In this document: piece by piece, positions 24,601 to 33,359 of the stretch
How the letters are laid out: each line of letters starts with the position of its first letter
How positions within the stretch are numbered: position 1 is the first letter of the stretch
DNA from: Ashinkailepas kermadecensis
Lineage: Eukaryota; Arthropoda; Thecostraca; Neolepadidae
Assembly: GCA_034440615.1 (NCBI GenBank)
Contig: JAOTOM010001587.1
Coordinates: forward strand, 1-64,000
Length of the DNA stretch: 64,000 nucleotides
Direction: 5' to 3'
Translations under genes and position numbers: made by a program
The notes under the pieces: generated by a model
What the model saw: the letters and a program-made list of their open reading frames with translations, nothing else
Told to the model about the DNA's origin: nothing
Database searches by the model: none

Positions 24601-27600
24601 CCGGCTCCAAGTCCGACAGAACTCCGTTGGTAAGCCCCGAGTCGCCGTTCGTCAGATTTCCGTTGATGGCTAGCACACCCTCGTTGGTGGATCCTGAGTC
24701 CCCGTCCGCCGGAGTTCCGCTGGTTGACCCAGAGTCCCCGTTCGCTGGAGTTCCGATCGTTGACTCAGAGTCCCCGTCCGCCGGAGTTGCGCTGACTGAC
24801 TCAGAGTCCCCGTCCGCCGGAGTTCCCCTGGCTGACCCAGAGTCCCCGTCCGCCGGAGTTTCGCTGGGAGGAGCCGAGCCCGACTCGGAGCAGGCCGGCC
24901 CGGCCGAGACGACACCGCCAGCCGCCGTGACAGTCTCCTCGTCGTCTCGAGCCGACGCGTTATCCCACGCCACGCCGTCTTCAGCCTGCGCTCCAGCCAG
25001 CCGACCGCCGTTGGCGGCTTCAGCTGGAGCCTTGTCGCCTGCAGCCGGGTCAGGGTCGCCCCCGGCAGAGGGCGCGGGACACGAGTCGGCTCCGGCCGCC
25101 GGACACGAGTCGGCTCCGGCCGCCGGACACGAGTCGGCCCCGGCCGCCGGACACGAGTCGGCTCCGGCCGCCAGACACGAGTCGGCCCCGGCCGCCGGAC
25201 ACGAGTCGGCCCCGGCCGCCGGACACGAGTCGGCTCCGGCCGCCGGACACGAGTCGGCCCCGGCCGCCGGACACGAGTCGGCTCCGGCCGCCGGACACGA
25301 GTCGGCTCCGGCCGCCGGACACGAGTCGGCCCCGGCCGCCGGACACGAGTCGGCTCCGGCCGCCGGACACGAGTCGGCTCCGGCCGCCGGACACGAGTCG
25401 GCCCCGGCCGCCGGACACGAGTCGGCCCCGGCCGCCGGACACGAGTCGGCTCCGGCCGCCGGACACGAGTCGGCTCCGCGCGCGGCGCTCAGCGGACGGC
25501 CGGTCGCCGGCGGGCACGGCTGCGTGACGGCCGCAGAGCCCGGCGTCGGCCCCTCCCCACCGGCGGTCTCCTTCTGCAGCTCTCGCAGGTATTGCAGACA
25601 GGGGATCGAGTACAGCGGCACGTCGTGTTTCTGAAACGTGACACCAGCGTGATCGGAGTGGACACGCGTGCTCTGAAATGCGGCGCCAGTGTTGTTACGG
25701 TGGATAAACACTCGGAACCATCGCCACAGTATGACTGCAGGACACGGTCGTACTCCCAAGCATGGTGTTAGCGTGGATGTACTGGATAATCGTGTTCTGA
25801 AATACAGCGGAAGGTTCCGGGCGTACCTACAAAGAAACCCAACTGTTCCTTTTGCGCCTGCAACAGAGAAATGTCAACGAGAAATGTCAACTTCACCACG
25901 GTGACGAGGAAATGCCGGTCCCCGCTGTCACGCACTGGAACCTACTGCGTCCACACCCATAGGCATGCTGGTAGCTACTATGTCACACCCGAAACAACGA
26001 TCTGTAGCACAAGGCATATCGCACCCGACGGAATGAACCTTTTGAACTTCAGCGATGTGCAACGTGTTCTGCAGACCGACTTAAACCACTCCGTGGAAAT
26101 CACTTCCTTCATACAAAACTCACAGATACATTAGGTTAACAAGTCTAACACTTCGAAGCCCAAGCTTGAGCAGTTGTGCTTATACTTTGGCTTCGAGGTG
26201 CTACAAAATCAAGCTTTCCACGAGACAAGCATAAAGGTGGCAAGGTACAAGCGGCTATTTACCGGAATTCTCGTAAATGAATGGCAGGTAAATGGATAGG
26301 CGGATAGGCTGCAAACTGTTATCAATGCGTGCACACGTCGGGCGAGCTGAGGGCATCTATTTAGATCCAGGATACCTACCGCGAACACGACGCTATTTGA
26401 AATAAATGTAAATAAACCCTTGTATGAGACATATCATTGACTTTTTCGTGTGTTGAATCACATTGCGAAAATGAGTGATGCAATGTACCCAATACATTTC
26501 TCAATAATTATCTGCACATCGTCAATATTGATGCTAGTGACCGCGCATGGCTCTGGGTCCGACTTATTCACAGTTGACTCAAGCTTACCCACCTATGGTA
26601 CCTGTGACCTCTGCCTTGTGACCTTTCCTTGTGACCTTTCCCTGTGACCTTTCCCTGCGACCTTCCCCTCGACCGTTGCGATGGCAGGCCACAACACCGA
26701 GGGGAAATCGTAGTTGGTGGAGGTAATGGTAGTGGATCGCGCCCCACGGGCGGCTCGAATACAACGGCCAATTCGCCCATCAACCTCGGGGGTCTAAATA
26801 AGACAAGAGACTAATCAAACCTGAACCCGCAGCTGTGCGAATCACTGATCCACGACAAAATCACCCGAAATCACAGCCAGCCGAGGTCAATCTCGTTCAT
26901 GGACCAGTGTGTCCAAGATCTGGAATTTAAATGGAAAACGGTACTCAATCGAAAGCATATGTGCATCCTCTGTTCAGAATTGTGCTTCCTGTTGAATCTT
27001 AACTGGCCCATGCCAAATGCATATAGAATGAAAACGCAAGCAATAATATGGTCTTCATTTTCAGCATTATCCGGTCTGGGTGGTGTTGATGGTCGAAATC
27101 AAGTCTCATGGTAATATAACAATTTTCGACAAATTGTATGTATAATATTTGATACTTTATTTGCATCATTCTTGACAAAACTCGACGAGTTTCTATTTAC
27201 ATCCGACGTTCAACCGAAAATACATTTGGACACCATAAACAACCGAGCAATGTTCCTAGGGCACCAACCCATCTCTGACATTAAACATCCCTCCCCAGAC
27301 TGCCAATGCAGACACAGCACAATCAACATACCCAGACACCAGGGGTGGGGGAGGGTGGGAGGCCGAGCCGTCACCTACCCGGAGTGAACCCGGTCCGAGA
27401 AAGTACGGCCGAGAAACGGTAGCGACGCGCGACGGTCGGTGAAGGTACACGGGCATGCCGCTCATGTGAGTCACCTGCACCCAGCCCTCGGGCAGGTGCT
27501 CCACCGGGTTACGACCCTTCTCTGTGGGCCGGGTGAAACAGGTCAGCTGGCGGGGTAGCCAGAGGGTGACACTGGCGCCACCACGGCCGACGGCCGCTCT

Positions 27601-30600
27601 GCAGACCGGACACAACAGGTCGGCTGGCGGGGTAGCCAGAGGGTGACACTGGTGCCACCACGGCTGACGGCCGCTCTGCAGATCGGACACAACAGGTTTG
27701 GCTGGCGGGGTAGCCGGAGGGTGACACTGGTGCCACCACGGCTGACGGCCGCTCTGCAGATCGGACACAACAGGTTTGGCTGGCGGGGTAGCCGGAGGGT
27801 GACACTGGTGCCACCACGGCTGACGGCCGCTCTGTAGACCGGACACAACAGGTCGGCTGATGGGGTGACCAGAGGGTGACACTGGTGCCACCACGGCTGA
27901 CGGCCGCTCTGCAGACCGGACACAACAGGTCGGCTGATGGGGTGACCAGAGGGTGACACTGGTGCCACCACGGCTGACGGCCGCTCTGCAGATCGGACAC
28001 AACAGGTTTGGCTGGCGGGGTAGCCAGAGGGTGACACTGGTGCCACCACGGCTGACGGCCGCTCTGTAGACCGGACACAACAGGTCGGCTGATGGGGTGA
28101 CCAGACACTGACACTGGTGCCACCACGGCTGACGGCCGCTCTGCAGATCGGACACAACAGGTTTGGCTGGCGGGGTAGCCGGAGGGTGACACTGGTGCCA
28201 CCACGGCTGACGGCCGCTCTGCAGACCGGACACAACAGGTCGGCTGATGGGGTGACCAGAGGGTGACACTGGTGCCACCACGGCTGACGGCCGCTCTGCA
28301 GATCGGACACAACAGGTTTGGCTGGCGGGGTAGCCGGAGGGTGACACTGGTGCCACGACGGCTGACGGCCGCTCTGCAGACCGATTGGTTATTGGTTATT
28401 GGTTTTACGACACGTCGACCGTTGAGTCATGTAGCGTCGCCAATCTCTCACGCCGATTGGTCGCGGGCGAACACAACAGGTCAGCTGATGGGGTGACCAG
28501 ACCAGACCAGACCAGACACCACACGGGTGCCCCCACGGCTGACGACCGCTCCACAGACCGCGCACATTCTAACCCACTCGGAGTACGGTACCCAGCGGCG
28601 ACATGCGCGATGAAGCGGAACGGAAGCTGCCGACGCCCCCGTCCAGTCGGCGAGCTCACCGATCAGCACCACCTTCGTGCGCTCCTCGTAGTTGCCGTCG
28701 CTCTCCTGGTCGCGCCCCGGTCGCACGCGGCGCGTGCCCTTGAAGTTGTCGGGCAGATCTGCCGGCGCGCCACGGACAGGTCAAACTCGCGCCAACACGT
28801 GGCGGTCCGTCAGACCAGCTGACGGACACGGCGTGGCACAGGCGCTGCGGACGCGACAGGCCTGGCACACACGGTGTGCGAGTCATGCGGTGGATCGTTT
28901 GGTCTGAGGCAGCGTACCAGTGTAAGGCGCGTGCGACAGGCCCGTTCGGTGTGACCAGGTGAAGAAATGTTGCTATAAAACAGCATAAAATAGGCAAATT
29001 ATGGTAAAAGATATCAAGTCAAATATTGAACACTTAGCTACACCGCTTACTGGATAAATTCATAGAAGATTGTGGGACAATGAAAAGCAATGGAAACGAG
29101 ATTGTATCGTAAATAGATGCCTGCTTCAGTCTCACATAGTTGCCCTATGCACTAGACAAACCTAAAAATGCATGGCATAAATGCATCCAGAATGTGCACA
29201 GAACACCTTTATCAGCATCTTCTGATACTAATCCTGGATATTTTTACATACACCTGACGCCAGACTGAAAATAAATTTGAAGACCATGATTCAGTTTCAC
29301 CCCACATATCTGATCAGACACATGGAATTCTGTCCAAGTGAGATGGCCCAAACCTGATGTAATCCTACATTATACAACGATCAGACGCTGCGATGCATGC
29401 ATGGTGTTGCTCATTGTTAATAACATGCGAACTTCAAAACATACTCGGAGAAATAACAGTACGTTTGCTAGCTTCCTATGTACACTATCTACAGACAGGG
29501 AAGCAATTCTGGGCGCGTTCGGATGCGCTCTCCGGAGAACGGAGGTAGCCCGATAGTCGTGTTTTGCATGCTCCCATCACACCAGCCCACAGACTCGTGC
29601 TCAGGAAGAAGTATGGCGGCCGGACCAGGCCAATCGGTTGGCCTGGTCCCGCTTAATGAGCGAGGATTGTGCGTCCGGTAGTCCTCCCCGGGACTCATAT
29701 CAAGCACGGCTCGGTATTTCCAACTCCGCCAAAAGATCACGTGATATTCTCGAGCCTTCGGCTCTGATCCTGGCACAAGTTCAGTTTTCGGATGACGACT
29801 ATCATATACCGAGAGAGACGTGACTGAGAGGACCGGTGTCACACGCAGGGTACATCGCGGGGAGATGGTAAAACTGCCAAACACATACCCAGTACAAATA
29901 TTTATTGCACTTCATGTACAAACATTTGGTTATTGGTTTTACGACACGTCGACCGTTGAGTCATGTAGCGTCGCCAATCTCTCACGCCGATTGGTCGCGG
30001 GCGAAGAGTAGCGACAGGTGAGACTCGAACCCACAACCTTTCGCTTGTGAGACGAGCATCTTACCCCTAGACCACTCGTCCCCTTTGATGTACAAACGAC
30101 CTGACCGGTTGTGCAAAGGGCAAATACATGAGCTTCCGGTGATATCACAGAGCTTGTTGTAGGGCAGCTCCGTAGTCCCCGCTGCGTGATCACGTTTGGA
30201 GCGTAGTCTTGGTTGGTTGGTTATTGGTTTTTACGACACGTCGACCGTTGAGTCATGTAGCGTCGCCAATCTCTCACGCCGATTGGACGCGGGCGAAGAG
30301 TAGCGACAGGTGAGACTCGAACCCACAACCTTTCGATTGTGAGACGAACATCTTACCCTTAGACCACTCGTCCCCCTTGGAGCGTAGTCACAAAAAATCC
30401 AAAGTAAGACGACATGCGCCAGTACCACGAGCATGCTCACATGAATTGTGAGGTGTATGTGACCGAGTGGTCAAATGACCTCACAAGTCTCCGGAAGGGA
30501 GGCGTGGCGAAGCTGCGAACGCGGATCCACGCGTCCCCGAAACTACTCTCGGAATACACCACCGGGAGTACTCCGACAGGCATTGCCTCGGTTGCAATGT

Positions 30601-32278
30601 CGGCCCAGTAACCAGTCTACCTGAACTGTCGACTGCGCGACGTGCACTATCTATCAGAAAAGATCACAATGTCGTCATGCCCGCGCAAGCTCACCCTCGT
30701 CCAGCATCGCCATGAGCTCGTCCTCGTCCATGTCCGAGTCATCCTCCCCGCCGGGCTCGGCCTCGGCGTCGTCGAAGCGCGCCTCGTCCAGCACGTGGTA
30801 CTCGCCGCTGGACAGCTCGGGCGCGCAGAACCGCTCTTGGAACGGGTTGGAGATTGGCAGCGGCGTGGCGTTCAGCTGACCGCCATCTGCAGGCGGGCTC
30901 TGTTGTAAGCACGTGGGCTGGTCTTTTTGGAGGCATGGGCTGGCATGTCGTGGCGGCGTGAACGGGGAAGTCAGGGCGCGATGAGTGCGGCTATCGGGAC
31001 AGCATGAGTGGGGATATCGGGGCGGCGTGAGAGGGGACACCGGGGCGGCGTGAGAGGGATATCAGGGCGTCGTGAGAGGGGATATCGGGGCGTCGTGAGA
31101 GGGGATATCGGGGCGGCGTGAGAGGGGATATTAGGGCGTCGTGAGAGGGGATATCGTTGCAGCGTGAGATTGGATATCGAGACGGCGTAAGATGGGATAT
31201 GAGGCCGGAGAGGGATGGGATATTAGGGCCACACGAGTGGGGATATCGAGGCGGCATGAGTGGGACCAGGGTGGCGTGAGATTGGAATATGAGGGCGGGG
31301 AGGGAGTGGACATCGGGGCGGCATGAGTGGGAATATCGGGTCGGTGTGAGAGGGGATATTATGGCGGCGTGAGATAACATATCAGGGCGGCGCGATCGGA
31401 GATGTCTGGGCGGCGTGGCAACTCATGTCGAGGCGGTGTGGGAACTCATGTCGGGGCGGCGTGGGAACTCATGTCCAGGCGGTGTATATGTCCGGGAGAC
31501 ATCAGCAGGTATATCGGGAAGGACGTCGGGAAGGCATGGGCGGGTATATCGGGGCGGAGTGAGGCAGTATGCTAGGACAGCGTGAAAGGGGATGTGGCGG
31601 CGTCGAGAGAGTATACCGGATCGGTGTATATGCCCGGATGGTGTGGGCGGATATGCCCACACGGATATGATATGTTGGTGTACCATCTGCGTCACAGGTC
31701 GCATAACGAAGCGACAGATTCTTAGCAACATCGGCCACTGCACACAACACGCAAAGTGAACGGCAGTTTGTTTGTTTGTTTATTGGGCGGTTCTCGACGT
31801 ACTTTATGCACGATCACGGCTAAAGACGCCGCTCACACTGCTTCGCCGGTGGGCCGCGGGCTTGGGAAATGTCCCGAATGGTGTGAGTGTTGAACCCAGG
31901 ACCTTTGGTACCCAGAGCTCAACACCTTAACCGGGCATATACTCGGCCATCCCCGCCCCAACGGCTCGGCTTGCAATGTGTACAACTTCCAACGTGCAAT
32001 AACGCGCCCGGCACGCCTCACCACCGCGCACTAGCCAGTGGCAGTCACGGCCCAAGCATCAGCCAATATTGACGAGGCCGGGACCACTCCCAGAGCGCCA
32101 CCAGGTCTCGGCCACAGTGAGTGACATGCGCCGGGCAGGGGACGACATTTGAACGGACGACGTCGAGTGCCGGCACAGTACCGTTACTGCCATCGGCGGC
32201 GGACTTCTGCTCTCGGCGGCACGCCTTGGACGGAGGCTCGTCGGCCGTTGGCGGGTCGGCGGCTCGTTTCTCCGACAT
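12522..32278 (-). CDS. pasha: DGCR8/Pasha, Microprocessor subunit (complete coding gene, 12 coding exons)
   Basis: Pasha/DGCR8 binds primary microRNA hairpins in the nucleus and positions Drosha for cleavage. Coding exons (minus strand, 5' to 3'): 32278-32182, 30886-30695, 28758-28660, 27521-27379, 25630-24337, 22656-22536, 21860-21760, 20597-20257, 19783-19683, 17856-17700, 16343-16149, 12614-12522. Every junction agrees in phase and the sum is 2934 nt, 977 residues plus TGA. Domains: acidic N-terminal segment, WW/heme-binding core (about 135-195, Cys188 in 'SIPCL'), a long repetitive linker (200-608), a central helical segment (625-665), dsRBD1 (703-772), dsRBD2 (about 818-888) and a C-terminal helix region. 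Human DGCR8 is 773 residues; the excess is the linker. All introns are GT-AG except exon 10/11, which is GC-AG. Exon ends were chosen by eye from splice consensus plus family alignment. Confidence 0.95.
12958..13013 (-). mobile_element. SINE family A, tail fragment
   Basis: 'TTATTGGTTTTACGACACGT' through 'CCGTTGAGTCATGTAG' matches the 3' part of the SINEs at 17933, 29924 and 30209; the tRNA-like head is missing. Confidence 0.8.
15420..15640 (+). repeat. Interspersed repeat, copy 1
   Basis: Shares 'AAACAAGATACTGTTAGA' and 'TTCAGAAAGTGGTATATTCC' with 37600-37760 (inverted) and, more weakly, 38570-38690. The shared translation 'KDVNSVFRKWYI' recurs in the two later copies, so a once-coding element is possible, but this copy is frameshifted. 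Confidence 0.6.
16149..16343 (-). CDS. pasha: pasha coding exon 11, end of dsRBD2 and C-terminal tail helix
   Basis: Residues 883-947. 'QLHPHLTSWGSLLRMYG' is nearly identical to DGCR8 'LLHPHVKNWGSLLRMYG'; it is followed by 'NYAILEKLREEMGKLQEAR', like 'NLHILSKLQEEMKRLAEER'. This is the region contacting Drosha. Acceptor 'CCGGCAG|CAA', donor 'GCTCGC|GTGAGT', both phase 0. Confidence 0.94.
16384..16980. repeat. Intronic minisatellite, irregular 30-40 bp units
   Basis: Repeated 'CGCCACAGACTGTCCAG' and 'CACAGACAGTCATAGCTA' segments in the intron upstream of pasha exon 11, interrupted by a SINE at 16520-16695. Confidence 0.85.
16520..16695 (+). mobile_element. SINE family B (tRNA-Leu/Ser-like head)
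   Basis: Head has an A box 'TAGCCGAGTGGTTAAGG' and a B box 'GGGTTCAACACTC'; the body ends 'CCCAATAAACAAACA'. It is flanked by 15-bp direct repeats CACTA(C/T)GCACCACAG (16505-16519 and 16696-16710), although these could also be neighbouring minisatellite units. A second copy, inverted, is at 31767-31960. Confidence 0.85.
17700..17856 (-). CDS. pasha: pasha coding exon 10, dsRBD2 core; GC-type donor
   Basis: Residues 831-882 with 'NEFEMTVGKHTARVPCKNKK' and 'DGKHLAAQSLLQ', matching DGCR8 '[20 protein letters not shown]' and 'GKQLASQKILQ'. Acceptor 'TTTTTGCAG|C'. The donor reads 'CTCCAG|GCAAGT': a GC in place of GT within an otherwise perfect consensus, typical of GC-AG introns. Confidence 0.94.
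17933..18100 (-). mobile_element. SINE family A (tRNA-Val-like head)
   Basis: On the minus strand the head reads GGGGACGAGTGGTCTAGGGG..., with a CAC in the anticodon position and B box 'GGGTTCGAGTCTC', then a conserved body ending 'CGTAAAACCAATAA' and (CAAA)n. A perfect 14-bp target duplication GGTATGGTGTACCG flanks it (17919-17932, 18101-18114). Confidence 0.93.
18440..18700. repeat. Intronic minisatellite, ~42-bp units
   Basis: Five to six degenerate units around 'GTGACATCCGTCCGCGGG' and 'CACTGCAAGGTGCGTGA' in pasha intron 9. Confidence 0.8.
18905..19682 (-). repeat. 48-bp tandem array of duplicated exon end plus 5' splice site
   Basis: Sixteen 48-bp copies directly downstream of pasha exon 9. 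On the minus strand each unit reads GTGAGTGTTGCCG, then TCACCCTACACCATC..., then ...CCCGCAGCG, that is, the intron start followed by a near-copy of the last ~36 bases of exon 9. Fifteen of the sixteen extra copies keep the donor CAGCG or TTCGG-type |GTGAGT; one (near 19530) reads ATCAGT. The 48-bp period keeps open frames on both strands (VSVAVTLHHPADLPAA repeated), which are not coding. Confidence 0.95.
19683..19783 (-). CDS. pasha: pasha coding exon 9, start of dsRBD2
   Basis: Residues 797-829: 'FFDSIRLADPRVADL' then 'SPYTILLICLQR', matching DGCR8 'FNHISIEDSRVYEL' and 'SPYQILHECLKR'. Acceptor 'GGCTCAG|TTT', phase 0; donor 'CAGCG|GTGAGT', phase 2. The last ~36 exonic bases and the donor are the founder unit of the 48-bp array that fills the start of the downstream intron. 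Confidence 0.93.
20257..20597 (-). CDS. pasha: pasha coding exon 8, first double-stranded-RNA-binding domain
   Basis: Residues 684-796. dsRBD1 runs about 703-772: 'GKSYVCILHEYLQHVL' (helix 1), 'YGATVTVQSVQYGSG' (beta strands) and 'SSKKQAKSEAAKATL' (helix 2 with the Lys pair that contacts the RNA backbone). Acceptor taken as 'GTCGGCAG|GT', because its phase fits exon 7; an alternative AG 20 bases downstream would break the phase. Donor 'CTCTCG|GTGAGT', phase 0. Confidence 0.95.
21760..21860 (-). CDS. pasha: pasha coding exon 7
   Basis: Residues 650-682. 'SWRERRQYLRKKRTQRPQ' matches DGCR8 'TWAERRQFNREMKRKQAE', followed by 'KLLSFPVQ'. Acceptor 'GAGTTTCAG|C', donor 'AGCC|GTCAGT', phase 1. Confidence 0.92.
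22536..22656 (-). CDS. pasha: pasha coding exon 6
   Basis: Residues 610-648. 'LTPDEVNQYCMSRFQFKTIN' aligns with the conserved '[21 protein letters not shown]' helix region of DGCR8 that precedes dsRBD1. Acceptor 'TTGGCAG|GA', donor 'TTCGC|GTGAGT', phase 2. Confidence 0.92.
24337..25630 (-). CDS. pasha: pasha coding exon 5, heme-ligand end of core plus giant repetitive linker
   Basis: Residues 178-608. It opens 'KHDVPLYSIPCLQYLREL', completing the core; Cys188 is the counterpart of human Cys352, the heme ligand. The rest is low complexity: the 8-residue unit GADSCPAA x17 (229-364), about six TPADGDS-type 12-residue units, and four GLTSGPPAAGMS-type 12-residue units. The vertebrate linker between the same landmarks is roughly 110-150 residues. 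Donor 'AATG|GTCAGT', phase 1. Confidence 0.9.
24406..24545 (-). repeat. Coding minisatellite, 36-bp units (MSGLTSGPPAAG)
   Basis: Four in-frame, nearly identical 12-residue units just before the exon 5 donor. Confidence 0.9.
24700..24870 (-). repeat. Coding minisatellite, 36-bp units (TPADGDS type)
   Basis: Five to six in-frame copies of a 12-residue unit TPADGDSxSxxx inside exon 5 of pasha; acidic and serine-rich. Confidence 0.85.
25070..25477 (-). repeat. Coding minisatellite, 24 bp x 17 (GADSCPAA)
   Basis: Seventeen in-frame 24-bp units, almost uniform except for one CPAA-to-CLAA change and silent C/T alternation. Each unit adds one cysteine. GC content is extreme, and the reverse frame is open too, which explains the long opposite-strand frame here. 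Confidence 0.97.
26602..26672. repeat. 13-bp tandem repeat
   Basis: About five units of GTGACCTTTCCCT in the intron between pasha exons 4 and 5; the remainder of 25631-27378 is unremarkable. Confidence 0.85.
27379..27521 (-). CDS. pasha: pasha coding exon 4, WW / heme-binding dimerisation core
   Basis: Residues 131-177. 'LPEGWVQVTHMSGMPVYLHR' and 'SRPYFLGPGSLR' are near-identical to the WW/dimerisation core of DGCR8. The acceptor 'CCCACAG|AG' lies beside, and is itself a diverged member of, the 78-bp tandem array that fills the upstream intron. Donor 'CCGG|GTAGGT', phase 0. Confidence 0.95.
27540..28383 (-). repeat. 78-bp tandem array carrying duplicated 3' splice sites
   Basis: About 11 units of 78 bp fill the intron end next to pasha exon 4. 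On the minus strand each unit contains a pyrimidine-rich tract and 'GATCTGCAG|AGCGG' or 'GGTCTGCAG|AGCGG'. It lines up with the real exon 4 acceptor 'CGGCCCACAG|AGAAGG', which appears to be the diverged terminal unit. 78 is a multiple of 3, so all three minus frames stay open over 250-366 codons; these are not genes. Confidence 0.93.
28384..28470 (-). mobile_element. SINE family A, truncated, inside the 78-bp array
   Basis: Body and tail only (TTATTGGTTTTACGACACG... to ...GGTCGCGGGCGA); the array resumes immediately with 'ACACAACAGGTC'. Confidence 0.9.
28660..28758 (-). CDS. pasha: pasha coding exon 3
   Basis: Residues 98-129, basic-to-acidic linker containing 'EERTKVVLI' just before the WW domain. 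Acceptor 'GCCGGCAG|AT', donor 'ATCG|GTGAGC'; both phases fit the neighbours (split codons give Asp and Glu). Confidence 0.85.
29924..30084 (-). mobile_element. SINE family A, full length
   Basis: Same structure as the copy at 17933. Target duplication ATGTACAAAC at 29914-29923 and 30088-30097. Here the anticodon arm pairs well (TCGT/GCGA around CTCACAA), supporting a tRNA-Val(CAC) origin. Confidence 0.93.
30209..30376 (-). mobile_element. SINE family A, full length
   Basis: Third complete copy, only ~125 bp from the previous one and in the same orientation. Target duplication TTGGAGCGTAGTC at 30196-30208 and 30377-30389. Confidence 0.93.
30695..30886 (-). CDS. pasha: pasha coding exon 2, acidic N-terminal region
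   Basis: Residues 34-96. Contains 'EYHVLDEARFDD' and an acidic tail 'DDSDMDEDELMAMLDEG', which correspond to the 'VEYAVLDELEDF' and acidic 'DNDVDALLEEGL' stretches of vertebrate DGCR8. Acceptor 'GCCTGCAG|AT', donor 'GAGG|GTGAGC'. Confidence 0.88.
30945..31640. repeat. Intronic minisatellite, ~24-bp units
   Basis: Roughly 25 degenerate units around GGGGATATCGGGGCGGCGTG, starting ~60 bp upstream of the pasha exon 2 acceptor. The best-conserved part is 31030-31160; units become irregular towards 31640. Confidence 0.88.
31767..31960 (-). mobile_element. SINE family B, second copy
   Basis: Inverted relative to the copy at 16520. Tail 'TTTGTTTGTTTATTGGGCGG' at the left, tRNA-like head with 'GGTTAAGGTGTTGAGCTC' and 'GGGTTCAACACTC' on the minus strand. 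The flanking 'AACGGC' on both sides may be the target duplication. Confidence 0.85.
32182..32278 (-). CDS. pasha: pasha coding exon 1 (start codon)
   Basis: Encodes residues 1-32 plus one base. The ATG at 32278-32276 sits in 'GGAGCCATGT', a reasonable start context. The peptide is charged (MSEKRAAD..., then KACRREQK), like a nuclear-import segment. The donor 'AACG|GTACTG' ends in phase 1, matching exon 2. The open frame extends upstream of this ATG, so a start in an earlier exon cannot be excluded. Confidence 0.75.
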
Positions 32279-33359
32279 GGCTCCGACAGCGTCCTGCTGT
32301 CGCTCTGTCACCTGGCACGTCAAGCGGACCGTCAGACCGACACCAGTGTACGATCGAGTCCGACAGCAGCCACACACATGTGCTGCCCGGATACTGACAA
32401 TGCAACTGATGTACTTGGAAAACTTGAGCGAAAAATGAGCGTGTGACATTGTTCCAAGCTCGAACACAAGCTTGGATGGCAAAGTTCACGCACGATGACC
32501 AGGTGAACCTAGCGAATGTCTTTTTAAACATTGCGTGTAAATTTTACATCCTTCGACCTAGAAATAGTCCAAGGAGATGGTGAAGCCATGATGCTATACC
32601 AGCGTGACAAATTAGGCTGACAATATTTGGGTGGCAGCATAATGGCACAATGCCTCATATTCTCACACCTTGGCATCTGACATGAGCCAGAGGACACTAA
32701 CAAGCATCGATTGCCAATACAGATAACTTCATTTCCTATCATTTCCAGGTTTGTTGTGTAACTGGAGCGAGCAGATGTGAACAAATGCATTATGACTGAC
32801 AGAACTTGTTCTAATCACTTTACATGCATTTCTAGTTCTCATCGCTGTGTCATTCATTGCATAGTCGCTCCCGCGCCGCTCCCAGGGTCGGGTCGCGGCG
32901 CCGGCGCTCCTCGCCCCGCCCGTGCCTCTGGTGCCAGTCCTTGTGAGTGTGTTGGGGGGGGGGAGGGTGACGTGAGCGAGTTCGAGCAGCGTCGATCCGG
33001 CTGTACCGGAGGACGGCGATCATCGACCTACCAGCTCTGACGGACGACGACGGACATCATCGTCTTTAATCGCAGCATGGGTCTGATGCGTTATCACAGT
33101 CACCGTGGCTTACTGCGGCTCGTTGTGCTGCTGGCTGTGGTGCGCGCACTCGTGCTGGTTGCGGCCCCTGCTGTTCGCCTGCCCCCGCCTGCCTGTGCCC
33201 GGCACTCGATTCGCACCGGTCCCTGTGACCTTGGAAGCAGTGGCACCTCGCTGGGCGACTGCGTGCCCGCCGGTACTGGGTCAGCGCTGCCGGGAGGCCT
33301 ATCAGCGAGCTCCGGCGGCCACTCTCGTCGGAGCAAACGCGGCAGGCGCGCCGACGACC
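32279..33359. other. 5' flank of pasha, no second gene recognised
   Basis: Should contain the pasha 5' UTR and promoter on the minus strand. I see no TATA box I would defend. 32870-33360 is GC-rich with overlapping short frames on both strands and no known motif. Confidence 0.5.

Noticed and set aside
25050..25517. 155-codon minus frame rich in RLVSGGR
   Set aside because: Alternative frame through the same 24-bp repeat; wrong phase for exon 5.
24339..25634. 431-codon plus-strand open frame (GHESAPAA repeats)
   Set aside because: Antisense shadow of pasha exon 5; the minus strand carries the conserved DGCR8 residues and splice sites.
27256..28356. Three overlapping minus-strand frames of 255-366 codons
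   Set aside because: Produced by the 78-bp array, open in all three frames; the only real coding part is the WW exon at 27379-27521.
17933..30376. tRNA genes
   Set aside because: Heads at 18100, 30084 and 30376 have A and B boxes but poor acceptor stems and continue into a shared body with target duplications, so they are SINEs.
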